Origin: Anaerolineales bacterium
Lineage (GTDB): Bacteria; Chloroflexota; Anaerolineae; Anaerolineales; Villigracilaceae
DNA: 64,000 bases
Assembly (NCBI GenBank): GCA_919902735.1
Contig: CAKKRM010000164.1
Location: 1 to 64,000 of the forward strand
Reading direction: 5' to 3'
Positions 55,517-64,000 of this stretch are shown here, piece after piece. Under the pieces are notes generated by a model that searched no databases, was not told the DNA's origin, and was given only the letters and a program-made list of their open reading frames with translations. The translations under genes and the position numbers were made by a program. Each line of letters begins with the position of its first letter. Position 1 is the stretch's first letter.

Positions 55517-57226
55517 ATGAGAAATAACCTTTTGAACTACGGAGACACTAAGACATGGAGAATTAAATTCCTCCGTATCTTAGTGTCTCCGTGGTTTTCT
55601 CGTTTGTTTCTCTGGCTCGCCCCCCTCCTCTTCCTGTCCATCTTTTTCTTCTACCCTCTCACCAAAATCCTCACTCTCACCTTCGACCTCGAAACCTTTA
55701 CAGACCCAAATAACCTACGCATCACGCAACACGCAACACGCTTCACCTTTTACCAGGCAACTCTTTCAACAATTCTCACCTTCGCCCTCGGACTCCCTTC
55801 CGCCATCCTTTTCTCCCGCTTCGACTTCCACGGCAAATCCCTCCTGCGCGCCCTCACCGCCGTCCCTTTCATGCTGCCCACCGTTGTAGTCGCCGCCGCT
55901 TTCAACTCCCTTTTTAGTTATAAGGTTACAGGTTCAATGTTACAGGTTTTCAACCTTCAACCTTCAACCCTCAACTTTTTACTCATTCTCACCGCTCACG
56001 TCTTCTACAACACCACCATCGTCATCCGCATCGTCGGCAACGCGCTATCCCAACTTGGCCCCCGCATCGAAGCCTCCGCCCGCATCCTCGGCGCAGACAC
56101 ATTCCGCACATGGCGTCACATCACCCTGCCATTGCTCCGCCCCTCCCTCCTCGCCGCCGCCCTGCTCGTCTTCATGTTCGACTTCACCAGCTTCGGCGTT
56201 ATCTTGCTTTTAGGCGGCTCGAACTTTGCCACTCTCGAAGTGGAAATTTACATCCGCGCCCTGCAACTTCCCAACCTGAATCTCGCCGCGTTTTTATCCG
56301 TCATCCAACTCATCTTCACCCTCATCTTCTCCATCCTCTATACCCGCACCATTAACCAAGTCCAAACCCAAACCGCCCCGCGCTTCTCCACCGCCCGCCC
56401 GCCGAAGACTATCAAAGAAAAAATCTTTGTCGCAACTCTCACCCTCCTTCTTTCCTCTTTCTTCTTTCTTCCACTCGTCTCATTGCCTGTTCGCTCATTA
56501 ACCCGCCTCGAACCCGACCGCGGACAACGCGACCAGGTCCAATACGGCTTCACCACCGATTACTACGAAGAACTCTTCATCAACCGGCGCGGATCATTAT
56601 TCTACGTCCCGCCTGTGCAAGCGGCTGTCAACTCGCTGGGCTTTGCCGGCATCACAGTTCTGCTTTCCCTTGCTCTCGGCTACCCCGCCGCCTACGCTCT
56701 TGCCAAACCGACGCGCCTCGAAAAATTTCTCGATCCCTTCCTCATGCTTCCCCTTGGCGCATCCACAGTGATGATGGGACTCGGCTTCATCCTTTCCTTT
56801 GGGCGGCTTATCGCTTCGCCATTCTTCATTCCCATTGCTCACACACTTATTGCATTACCATTTGTCATTCGCACACTTCAGCCCGCCCTCGCCTCCATCC
56901 CCGAAAGACTTCGCCAAGCCGCATCCACACTCGGTGCATCGCCCTTCCGCGTCTGGCAAACCGTGGATTTTCCCATCCTCTCACGCGCCACATTGAGCGC
57001 CGCCACCTTCGCCTTCACCGTCTCGCTCGGCGAATTCGGCGCGACCCTGCTCATCACCCGCCCCGAATATCCCACCATCCCGATTACCATCTCGCGTTTC
57101 CTCTCTCAGCCTGGCGGTCTCAACTACGGTCAAGCCATGGCAATGGCAACCCTGCTCATGTTACTCACCACCCTCAGCATTTTACTCATCGAAAAACTGC
57201 GCTTCAACAACGCGGGAGAATTCTAA
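55517..57226 (+). CDS. thiP: Thiamine/iron-type ABC transporter permease (fused two-domain)
   Basis: Two FbpB/ThiP-like membrane domains, ASARILGADTFRTWRHITLPLLRPSLLAAALLVFMFDFTSFG and RQAASTLGASPFRVWQTVDFPILSRATLSAATFAFTVSLGEFGAT. Confidence 0.92.
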   Translation: MRNNLLNYGDTKTWRIKFLRILVSPWFSRLFLWLAPLLFLSIFFFYPLTKILTLTFDLETFTDPNNLRITQHATRFTFYQATLSTILTFALGLPSAILFSRFDFHGKSLLRALTAVPFMLPTVVVAAAFNSLFSYKVTGSMLQVFNLQPSTLNFLLILTAHVFYNTTIVIRIVGNALSQLGPRIEASARILGADTFRTWRHITLPLLRPSLLAAALLVFMFDFTSFGVILLLGGSNFATLEVEIYIRALQLPNLNLAAFLSVIQLIFTLIFSILYTRTINQVQTQTAPRFSTARPPKTIKEKIFVATLTLLLSSFFFLPLVSLPVRSLTRLEPDRGQRDQVQYGFTTDYYEELFINRRGSLFYVPPVQAAVNSLGFAGITVLLSLALGYPAAYALAKPTRLEKFLDPFLMLPLGASTVMMGLGFILSFGRLIASPFFIPIAHTLIALPFVIRTLQPALASIPERLRQAASTLGASPFRVWQTVDFPILSRATLSAATFAFTVSLGEFGATLLITRPEYPTIPITISRFLSQPGGLNYGQAMAMATLLMLLTTLSILLIEKLRFNNAGEF

Positions 57227-58272
57227 TGCTCGAAGTTCGCAACCTCATCAAATCCTACGAAGGCAAGCCGCTCCTGCGCGACATCTCATTTTCTGTTTCA
57301 CAAGGCGAAACCATTTGTTTGCTCGGCGCGTCGGGCAGTGGCAAGTCCACCATTTTGAAGATGATCGCTGGATTGGAGTTTCCTGAAAGTGGAGATATCC
57401 TGTTCAACAACATTGACCTCGCCCAGACACCGCCTCACCTCCGCGACTTTGGCTTGGTTTTCCAAGACTATGGGCTTTTCCCTCACCTGAATGTTTTTGA
57501 CAACGTCGCCTTCGGCCTGAGAATGCAAAGAATCAAACACAAAGGGCACGAAGGAGAAATTGCTCGTCGTGTGCATGAAATGATGGAGTTGGTTAACTTG
57601 ACCAGTTTTGAATCCCGCAACGTCACCGACCTCTCTGGCGGCGAACAGCAGCGCGTGGCTCTCGCACGTGCTCTTGCCCCTCAACCTCAACTGCTCATGT
57701 TCGACGAACCCCTCGGCGCATTGGACAGATCACTGAAAGAAGACCTGCTCAACGAACTGCGCGGCATCTTGCGTCAGACGAATATCCCCGCCATCTACGT
57801 CACCCACGACCAGGAAGAAGCTTTCGCCATCGCCGACCGCATTTTGGTTCTGCATGACGGCATCATCATCCGTGATGCCGCGCCGCACGAAATTTGGAAA
57901 GACCCACAGTCTGCGTTTGTGGCGAAACTGCTCGGGATTGGCAATGTTGTCGAAGGGGAAGTGATTGCGAAGAATAAAATCAAAACAGCATTCGGTATTT
58001 TGAGTTTGGATTGTGTGAAAAATGTTGGGGAAAATATCCAGTTGCTAGTGCAACAGATCCCCTCTCCCGCGGGAGAGGGGCGGGGGGGTGAGGTCATAGA
58101 GGAGATTCAACTTACAGTGGAGGATGTGTTCTTTAAGCAGGACCAGTTTCAGGTCAAAGGAAGAGGCGTTGTCCTGAGCGAGTCGAAGGACGGTTTATTA
58201 ATCCACATGAAAGACGCGCCGCGAGTCGGGGATGTCATCCGCGTGAAGGTTCAGGTAAAATGCCTGGTATGA
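57226..58272 (+). CDS. thiQ: Thiamine ABC transporter ATP-binding protein
   Basis: GASGSGKSTILKMIAGLEFPESG, LSGGEQQRVALARALAPQPQLLMFDEPLGALD. Confidence 0.93.
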   Translation: MLEVRNLIKSYEGKPLLRDISFSVSQGETICLLGASGSGKSTILKMIAGLEFPESGDILFNNIDLAQTPPHLRDFGLVFQDYGLFPHLNVFDNVAFGLRMQRIKHKGHEGEIARRVHEMMELVNLTSFESRNVTDLSGGEQQRVALARALAPQPQLLMFDEPLGALDRSLKEDLLNELRGILRQTNIPAIYVTHDQEEAFAIADRILVLHDGIIIRDAAPHEIWKDPQSAFVAKLLGIGNVVEGEVIAKNKIKTAFGILSLDCVKNVGENIQLLVQQIPSPAGEGRGGEVIEEIQLTVEDVFFKQDQFQVKGRGVVLSESKDGLLIHMKDAPRVGDVIRVKVQVKCLV

Positions 58273-58718
58273 AAATCTTGAAAAAGAATTTGGCAGATGA
58301 AGTCACCTGGCAATATGATGGCGTGGTGTTGAGTCGTGAAAGCAACTCGGTCACCATTGAAGCCTTCTTCAACCGCGATGATATGCTGTTTCAGGATATT
58401 GTCCTAAAGCGGGATGATCGATTTGTGGAAACTTTTTATTCGGATAAGTGGTTTAATATCTTTGAAATCTACGACCGCGATGATGGGAAACTAAAAGGCT
58501 GGTATTGCAATATCACCAAGCCTGCCATCATCGAGGATGGTTCTGTCTGGTATGTGGATTTGGCTCTCGATTTATGGGTCTCTGCCGATGGCAGGCAAAC
58601 GGTGTTGGATGAAGAGGAATTGGAAGAATTAGCGTTGGATGCTGAATTGCATAAAAAAATTTACGCTGGCTTGCATGAATTGCAGACCCTGTTTGAAGAG
58701 CGCCGCAGTGAGATGTGA
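58260..58718 (+). CDS. DUF402 domain protein
   Basis: FVETFYSDKWFNIFEIYDRDDGKLKGWYCNITKPAIIEDGSVWYVDLALDLWVSADGRQTVLDEEE. Confidence 0.88.
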   Translation: MPGMKILKKNLADEVTWQYDGVVLSRESNSVTIEAFFNRDDMLFQDIVLKRDDRFVETFYSDKWFNIFEIYDRDDGKLKGWYCNITKPAIIEDGSVWYVDLALDLWVSADGRQTVLDEEELEELALDAELHKKIYAGLHELQTLFEERRSEM

Positions 58719-58720
58719 AT

Positions 58721-58755
58721 CAAAACCCCCTCCGACTTGTTCGGAGGGGGTTTTG
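58721..58755. terminator. Bidirectional intrinsic terminator
   Basis: CAAAACCCCCTCCGA-CTTGT-TCGGAGGGGGTTTTG. Confidence 0.9.
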
Positions 58756-58764
58756 ATTTGAAGA

Positions 58765-58920
58765 TTAGCCGAAAGATTGTACGAGCGTGTCGCCGTAGAA
58801 CCAGCCGCCGAGGGCAATTGCGCAGCAACAGCAAAGCAGGACTACAACCACGATACCGATGATAAGACCTGTGTTGCTTTTCTTGGGTTGTTCTTCGGGG
58901 GTAACAGGCATTTCAGACAT
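58765..58920 (-). CDS. Small single-TM protein with Cys cluster
   Basis: MSEMPVTPEEQPKKSNTGLIIGIVVVVLLCCCCAIALGGWFYGDTLVQSFG. Confidence 0.65.
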   Translation of the reverse strand: MSEMPVTPEEQPKKSNTGLIIGIVVVVLLCCCCAIALGGWFYGDTLVQSFG

Positions 58921-59017
58921 GATTTCTTCTCCTTTTAATGAATGATTTCGCACAACGATGACGTGTGTGCATTATAAACGAGAAACTCAGGCGGAGGATG
59001 TTAAAAAGATTGTCGTG

Positions 59018-59181
59018 CATGGCTGTAGCAAAGTCAGGAAAATCTTAGCGCGAAATACGCGAAATTGGCGAATGGACGCGAAAAAGGAAAAATTCGCGCT
59101 CTTTCGCTTTTTTCGCGGCGTTCGCGTTAAAACAACGCCATGAATTCAGAACCACGTCAAGCGACTTTGCAACAACCATAA
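59018..59181. repeat. GCGAAA-rich nested inverted repeat element
   Basis: ATGGCTGTAGCAAAGTC .. TTAGCGCGAAATACGCGAAATTGGCGAATGGACGCGAAAAA..TTCGCGGCGTTCGCGTTAA .. GACTTTGCAACAACCAT; resembles 20409-20597. Confidence 0.75.
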
Positions 59182-59222
59182 GCAATGTGTGCATGCAAAG
59201 GTTGTCAGCGGTTTACGCTGAA

Positions 59223-59276
59223 GCCGCCGTCTCCGGCGGCGTTTGACGAGGGAATTCCTGCGCCGAGGATGGCGCA
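59223..59276. repeat. Double-hairpin GC-rich repeat
   Basis: GCCGCCGTCTCCGGCGGC..TGCGCCGAGGATGGCGCA. Confidence 0.7.
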
Positions 59277-59317
59277 GAGAGCAGATTACCTGACATGTTT
59301 TGCGTGCATACAGATTG

Positions 59318-59890
59318 TCAGGCGGTCTGGGCTTTTTCTTTTCTGTTCATCCACCACCAAATGACGAGTACCAGCAGTACGATGGTGATGGTGCCCATGA
59401 TGAGGGGGATGATGATCGCCAGCACGGAGGTGATGAAAGCGAAGATATCTTCGGCAATCGAAACAGGGACGTTGCCCGCGCCAGCCGTTGCGGCGGTGAC
59501 GGCGGGGCGGACTGCTGCGGCTTTAACTGTATGAACACTGCCCGCCACGAGCAACCCACAAGCGAGCGCCAGCACGGGGCTGATGTCTGTGACGACATTT
59601 GCGCTGGCGGCGAAGGCAATGGCGCCCGCCACGGGGCGGACAACTGTTTGAATGAGATCGTTGATGTGGTTGACGGCGGGGATTTTATCCGCGACCATTT
59701 CAATGATGACGAGAATGCCTAGCAGAATCAATATCCATGGGTTGGCGATCAGGTCAAAGGGTTGGCTGAGGTTGAGGGTGTTGGGAAAGTAGTGCCCGAT
59801 AACGCCGATCACGAGCAGGGGGATGTAAGCGTTGAGTCCCGCGCTGGCAGAGAGACCAAATGCAGAAAATACGCCGAGTAGTAGTTCCAT
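59318..59890 (-). CDS. DUF4126 family membrane protein
   Basis: MELLLGVFSAFGLSASAGLNAYIPLLVIGVIGHYF..NPWILILLGILVIIEMVADKIPAVNHINDLIQTVVRPVAGAIAFAA. Confidence 0.88.
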   Translation of the reverse strand: MELLLGVFSAFGLSASAGLNAYIPLLVIGVIGHYFPNTLNLSQPFDLIANPWILILLGILVIIEMVADKIPAVNHINDLIQTVVRPVAGAIAFAASANVVTDISPVLALACGLLVAGSVHTVKAAAVRPAVTAATAGAGNVPVSIAEDIFAFITSVLAIIIPLIMGTITIVLLVLVIWWWMNRKEKAQTA

Positions 59891-59904
59891 GTTTTCTCCT
59901 TGTT

Positions 59905-60744
59905 TTATCCCGACAACCCGGGGAATCCGCTCCACGTGCCGGTGAATTGCAGTCGGAGCAGGTCAATGCTGAGGATCATGAGCAGGGCCAGGGTCAGGCC
60001 TGAAGCGAACGGCAGCCAGAGCTGGCGGATATTGTCAAAGGTGTTGTCCTGTTTCATGATGATGATCCATAAAATGGTGAAAACCAAAACCAGCAGAGAC
60101 AATGTGCCCAGCGTGCTGAGGTAGGCAATGGGGTAGAGGACGATGGGGCTGTCTGTCAACACAAGCAGGTTGATGACAACGATCAAAGCAATGAGAATGC
60201 CGAAGGGTTTCCATTCGAGCGCGGGGCGGTCATCCGTTTCGCGCCAGAGGGATTGGTTGACGATGGGGTACAAAACTGCCGCAAGCGCAATGCCCATGCC
60301 TGAACCTGTAAACAGACGCAGAACATTGTTGGGGATGTAAAGGTTGGGGATCTGGTCGAGCGCGCCGCCAGAAGTTTGTTTGAGCAGATAAAGATAGGAG
60401 TTGCTGCCGTCGATGCCGAAGGCGAGGAAGAAAAGCACAAGGACTGCAATGATCCCGCGCGAGGGAAGTTTGCTGCGTTTTCCGCTCACGAAAACCTGAA
60501 AGATGAGGGCAATCCCTGCGGCGTAGAATTCACCTGTGCAGCGCGCGCAGAGCGGAAGCTGGCGGTCGCCAATGTGAAAGGAACGCGCATCGATGCGGTG
60601 ACAGACGGCGTACCCGATGGCATCCAATTTGCCGAGCGCGCCTTCGGGGGATATGTACATCCACGCGCTAAAGGCGATGATTGCCGCAATGGGCACGAAC
60701 CATTTGAGTATGGTTTGAAACAGGGATGTCTGGTTTGTATTCAT
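59905..60744 (-). CDS. DUF2085 family membrane protein
   Basis: GYAVCHRIDARSFHIGDRQLPLCARCTGEFYAAG. Confidence 0.85.
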   Translation of the reverse strand: MNTNQTSLFQTILKWFVPIAAIIAFSAWMYISPEGALGKLDAIGYAVCHRIDARSFHIGDRQLPLCARCTGEFYAAGIALIFQVFVSGKRSKLPSRGIIAVLVLFFLAFGIDGSNSYLYLLKQTSGGALDQIPNLYIPNNVLRLFTGSGMGIALAAVLYPIVNQSLWRETDDRPALEWKPFGILIALIVVINLLVLTDSPIVLYPIAYLSTLGTLSLLVLVFTILWIIIMKQDNTFDNIRQLWLPFASGLTLALLMILSIDLLRLQFTGTWSGFPGLSG

Positions 60745-60901
60745 CGGTCACATTATATGGGGGATGAGGGTGAATTGCAAGAAACGACGTGATTATGCGC
60801 TGGCGGTGTTATCATCGGAGTGCGGGCTTGAGTCCGCTTGCCCTGACAGACTGAAGTCTGCAATCCGTTATCCAAGATGATTGAAGAAAGGGAGTTACCC
60901 A

Positions 60902-61984
60902 ATGAAACGAATTGGAATTCTCACAGGCGGAGGGGATGCGCCGGGATTGAATGCGGTCATCCGCGCGGCGGTGAAGACTGCGATCAATGAATATAAATGT
61001 GAGGTCTTCGGGATACGAGATGGGTACGATGGCTTTCTTGAAGAGAATGGCATTGTTCCGCTTGGCATGAATGAGGTTAGCGGAATCCTGCCGCGCGGCG
61101 GGACGATTCTTGGTACGGCCAATCGCGGCAACCCGTATGCGCGGAAGGTCATCCGCGATGGCAGGGAAGTGACCATCGATCTCTCGAATGAAATTGTAAA
61201 GGGAATTGAAAAACTAAAGATGGATGCCCTGCTGGTTTTAGGCGGAGACGGCACGCTTCACATTGCGCACGAACTTGCCCAAAAAGGTGTGCCTGTCATT
61301 GGCGTCCCTAAAACAATTGACAACGACATTGGCGGCACGGAAGTCACCTTTGGTTTTGATACCGCGCTCAACATTGCCACCGAAGCATTGGATCGTTTGC
61401 ATACCACTGCCGAGTCGCATCACCGCGCCATGGTGCTTGAATTGATGGGACGCGATGCGGGCTTCATTGCTTTGCAGGCGGGCATCTCTGGCGGGGCGGA
61501 TGTGATTCTGATTCCAGAAATTCCATTTAAGTTTGAGAGTGTGATGGCAAAGATCCGCGAGCGCGCAGAAAAAGGGAGCAAGTTTAGCCTGCTTGCGGTT
61601 TCAGAGGGAGCGAAGTTGCAGGGCGGTGGGCAGATTTTCTCACGCAAAGGGGATGAAGTATATGTGCCGCGCCTGGGTGGGATCGGACATGCGGTTGCTG
61701 AATACATCGAGAGTCAGGGCTTCGAATCACGCGTGACTGTGTTAGGGCACCTGCAACGAGGCGGAACTCCCACCGCTTTTGACCGCATGTTGGCAACCCG
61801 TTATGGCGCGGCGGCTGTCCGTTTGGCGGCGCGCGGCGGATTCGACCGCATGGTGGCGTTGCGCTGTGGCGAGATCACAGACCTTCCGCTTGAAGAAGCA
61901 ACCGCTGTCCCCAAACGTGTGAGGCTGAACGGCGATGCGGTCATCACCGCCCGCAACCTCGGCATTTCATTTGGGGATGAGTAA
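60902..61984 (+). CDS. pfkA: 6-phosphofructokinase
   Basis: KRIGILTGGGDAPGLNAVIRAAVK, GGDGTLHIAHELAQKGVPVIGVPKTIDNDIGGTEVTFGFDTAL, ELMGRDAGFIALQAGISGGAD, VLGHLQRGGTPTAFDR. Confidence 0.96.
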   Translation: MKRIGILTGGGDAPGLNAVIRAAVKTAINEYKCEVFGIRDGYDGFLEENGIVPLGMNEVSGILPRGGTILGTANRGNPYARKVIRDGREVTIDLSNEIVKGIEKLKMDALLVLGGDGTLHIAHELAQKGVPVIGVPKTIDNDIGGTEVTFGFDTALNIATEALDRLHTTAESHHRAMVLELMGRDAGFIALQAGISGGADVILIPEIPFKFESVMAKIRERAEKGSKFSLLAVSEGAKLQGGGQIFSRKGDEVYVPRLGGIGHAVAEYIESQGFESRVTVLGHLQRGGTPTAFDRMLATRYGAAAVRLAARGGFDRMVALRCGEITDLPLEEATAVPKRVRLNGDAVITARNLGISFGDE

Positions 61985-62008
61985 AAAGATAATCCGCAGA
62001 TGTAGAAG

Positions 62009-62139
62009 ATTGTGCGTATCATCTCAAAAAGAAGGGGGAAACGTCCCGAAGGTTTCCTCGAAAAACATGGTTGAGCCGCTCAAACCTTCGGGACGGTGTG
62101 CCCCCATCCCCAAAATTTTGAGAAGATACGATTGTGCAT
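62009..62139. repeat. CGTCCCG/CGGGACG palindromic repeat, copy 7
   Basis: GTGCGTATCATCTCAAAA..GGGGGAAACGTCCCGAAGGTTT..AAACCTTCGGGACGGTGTGCCCCC..TTTTGAGAAGATACGATTGTGCA. Confidence 0.9.
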
Positions 62140-62148
62140 ATAAAAAAG

Positions 62149-62230
62149 AAGGTTGAGGAGCTATCCTCAACCTTCAACCTTCAACCTTCAACTTTCAACC
62201 TTCAACCTTCAACCTTTTAACTTTCAACTT
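62149..62230. repeat. Heptanucleotide AACCTTC array with foldback left part
   Basis: GGTTGAGGAGCTATCCTCAACCTTCAACCTTCAACCTTCAACTTTCAACC... Confidence 0.92.
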
Positions 62231-62236
62231 GCAAAC

Positions 62237-63388
62237 TCACTTCTCAAACACAAACTGACCATTCTTGTAGAACAACTCACCGTCCACAAGGATTTCTGAG
62301 TCGGTGCGCAGGTCGCAGATCATGTCCCAGTGTATGGAACTCTTATTCTTTGAACCAGTTTCGGGGTAGCCTGCGCCGAGCGCCATGTGGAACGAGCCGC
62401 CGATCTTCTCATCGAACAGGATGTTGCCCGTAAACTGCTGAATGTCAAAATTCGTTCCAATGGCAAACTCACCGAGATACCGTGAGCCTGTATCGCTTTC
62501 GAGAGTCTTGAGCAGGAAGTCTTGATTCTTTTCGGCTTTGGCAGTTTTTACCTGCCCGTTGGTAAAGGTCAACTCCGCGCCCTCCACGCTTGTGCCGCCA
62601 TAGTTTGCCGGGTAAGTGAACTTCACCCAGCCATTGACCGAGTCTTCCACGGGGCCGGTATAAATTTCACCATCGGGCATGTTGTATGTGCCGAACGAAT
62701 TCATGAACGTGCGGCCTTTTACGGAGAGGGTCAAGTCCACGTTGGGGCCGCGCAGAATGACTTGATTTTTGCCCTTCATAAATTCGACAGCAGATTTCTG
62801 TTTTTGTTCCACGCTCTTCCAAAACGCAATTGGGTTTTCCTCATTTGCATGGACTGCGCCGAACACGAAATCCTCATATTCCTTCAGGCTCATGCTCGCA
62901 TCCTGTGCGTAGGCTTCAGTGGGGTAGAGGGTGGTCACCCATTTGAATGTGCCTTCCGCGCCGCGCCGCATTTGCGCTTCGGTAATGGATGAAGTCGCTT
63001 TGGCGCGGCGTTGAATTTTTGTCGGGTCAATATTCGTTGTGCCTTTTGTGTTCGTAGCCGAGTGGATGCGGATGCGTCCCTCGAATTGCTCGTACGCCAG
63101 TTTGTAAAAAGTTGGCACGAAATCGAGCTGGGTGTCTGTGGCATAGGTCAGGTACATTTCATCCTGGCTGAAAGGCATGGTGCCGGGCAAGGCCACCATC
63201 AAATGCGGGTGGCCGCCTTTTTCCAGGATCTGAATATAAAGCTCGCGCAAAAGCGGTTCTGCCGCAGTGGCGCCTTCAAGTAAAATGCGGTCGCCAGGCA
63301 CAACGCGCGCGGAATGTTGCACAAGTACATTTGCGAATTTTGAAACACGTGGATCAGCCAACGGAATTCTCCTGAAATGGAATGGCAA
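62237..63388 (-). CDS. M29 family aminopeptidase
   Basis: RVVPGDRILLEGATAAEPLLRELYIQILEKGGHPHLMV..GTYNMPDGEIYTGPVEDSVNGWVKFTYPA..GSFHMALGAGYPETGSKNKSSIHWDMICDLR. Confidence 0.93.
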   Translation of the reverse strand: MPFHFRRIPLADPRVSKFANVLVQHSARVVPGDRILLEGATAAEPLLRELYIQILEKGGHPHLMVALPGTMPFSQDEMYLTYATDTQLDFVPTFYKLAYEQFEGRIRIHSATNTKGTTNIDPTKIQRRAKATSSITEAQMRRGAEGTFKWVTTLYPTEAYAQDASMSLKEYEDFVFGAVHANEENPIAFWKSVEQKQKSAVEFMKGKNQVILRGPNVDLTLSVKGRTFMNSFGTYNMPDGEIYTGPVEDSVNGWVKFTYPANYGGTSVEGAELTFTNGQVKTAKAEKNQDFLLKTLESDTGSRYLGEFAIGTNFDIQQFTGNILFDEKIGGSFHMALGAGYPETGSKNKSSIHWDMICDLRTDSEILVDGELFYKNGQFVFEK

Positions 63389-63524
63389 AATTATATCATT
63401 TTCATTATTTCAGGAAATTTGAATACCATTGCCAGGTCACTCGAAAGAGGTAACTTTTGTCACGTGAATTTTCGGCGAAAATGGATATGATTGATGATAA
63501 TTGTTTGATTAGCAAGGAGTACCT

Positions 63525-64000
63525 ATGAATGTTTTATCGACAAAGCAAACAACAGCCTGGGCCGAAGTGGACGAACAGGGACGCCTCATTCTTCCGCCCG
63601 GAGTTGCCAGCCAATACGGGCTGAATCCTGGCTCCAGAGTCCGCCTCGACGAAGGCCACAACTTTGTCCGGATGCACCGCCCCGTGACGCACCTTACCAA
63701 AGTCTACATTGAGCCAACCGTCGCCTGCAACCTGGACTGCATCACCTGCTTCCGCAATGCCTGGGACCAGCCAATAGGACGAATGACCGAGAATACCTTC
63801 GAGAGCATCCTCAATGGTTTGAAGAAAATGGATCCCATACCGAGTGTGTACTTTGGCGGAATCGGCGAACCTCTTTTTCACCAGAAAACCGTGGAATGGA
63901 TTCGGCGCGTCAAGGAACTTGGCGTAAAAGTTGAACTCATTACCAACGGCACGATCCTCACCGAGAAAAAATCCCGTGAATTAATTGACGCAGGCTTGGA
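63525..64000 (+). CDS. AbrB/SpoVT N-terminal radical SAM protein (tungsten cofactor oxidoreductase maturase-like), truncated by window end
   Basis: TTAWAEVDEQGRLILPPGVASQYGLNPGSRVRLDEG; YIEPTVACNLDCITCFRN; VYFGGIGEPLFH; ELITNGTIL; frame open at 64000. Confidence 0.75.
   Translation, partial: MNVLSTKQTTAWAEVDEQGRLILPPGVASQYGLNPGSRVRLDEGHNFVRMHRPVTHLTKVYIEPTVACNLDCITCFRNAWDQPIGRMTENTFESILNGLKKMDPIPSVYFGGIGEPLFHQKTVEWIRRVKELGVKVELITNGTILTEKKSRELIDAGL

Overview
This window looks like a chromosome segment of a Chloroflexota (Anaerolineae-like) bacterium. That placement is inferred from gene content and style; no search was run. Main blocks: (i) a short left segment (1-~1.9 kb) with a different sequence style and a truncated Cys-rich secreted protein, possibly foreign or an assembly chimera; (ii) a complete nuoA-N complex I operon (~2.0-18.0 kb), with a HEPN/MNT pair between nuoE and nuoF, an orphan HicB-like gene between nuoF and nuoG, and repeats in its larger gaps; (iii) tRNA-Lys(CTT) and housekeeping genes (DUF554, cobalamin adenosyltransferase, YqeY, 7TM-HD phosphohydrolase, YbeY, DgkA-like, Nfo-like); (iv) two secreted subtilases, the second behind a c-di-GMP-I (GEMM)-like riboswitch with an intrinsic terminator; (v) a ~15-kb signalling/lipid-like cluster (38.2-53.4 kb): DUF4388, small GTPase, alpha/beta hydrolase, V4R, beta-helix protein, acyl-ACP-reductase-like enzyme, degenerate-GGDEF response regulator, a 2467-aa multi-GAF histidine kinase, CheY-like regulator and a second alpha/beta hydrolase; (vi) a TPP riboswitch followed by thiN-thiB-thiP-thiQ, whose coding sequences appear to carry several repeat families in frame; (vii) DUF4126, DUF2085, phosphofructokinase, M29 aminopeptidase and a truncated AbrB/radical-SAM protein. 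The strongest non-gene signal is the density of modular palindromic repeats and of heptanucleotide arrays with an inverted leading part.
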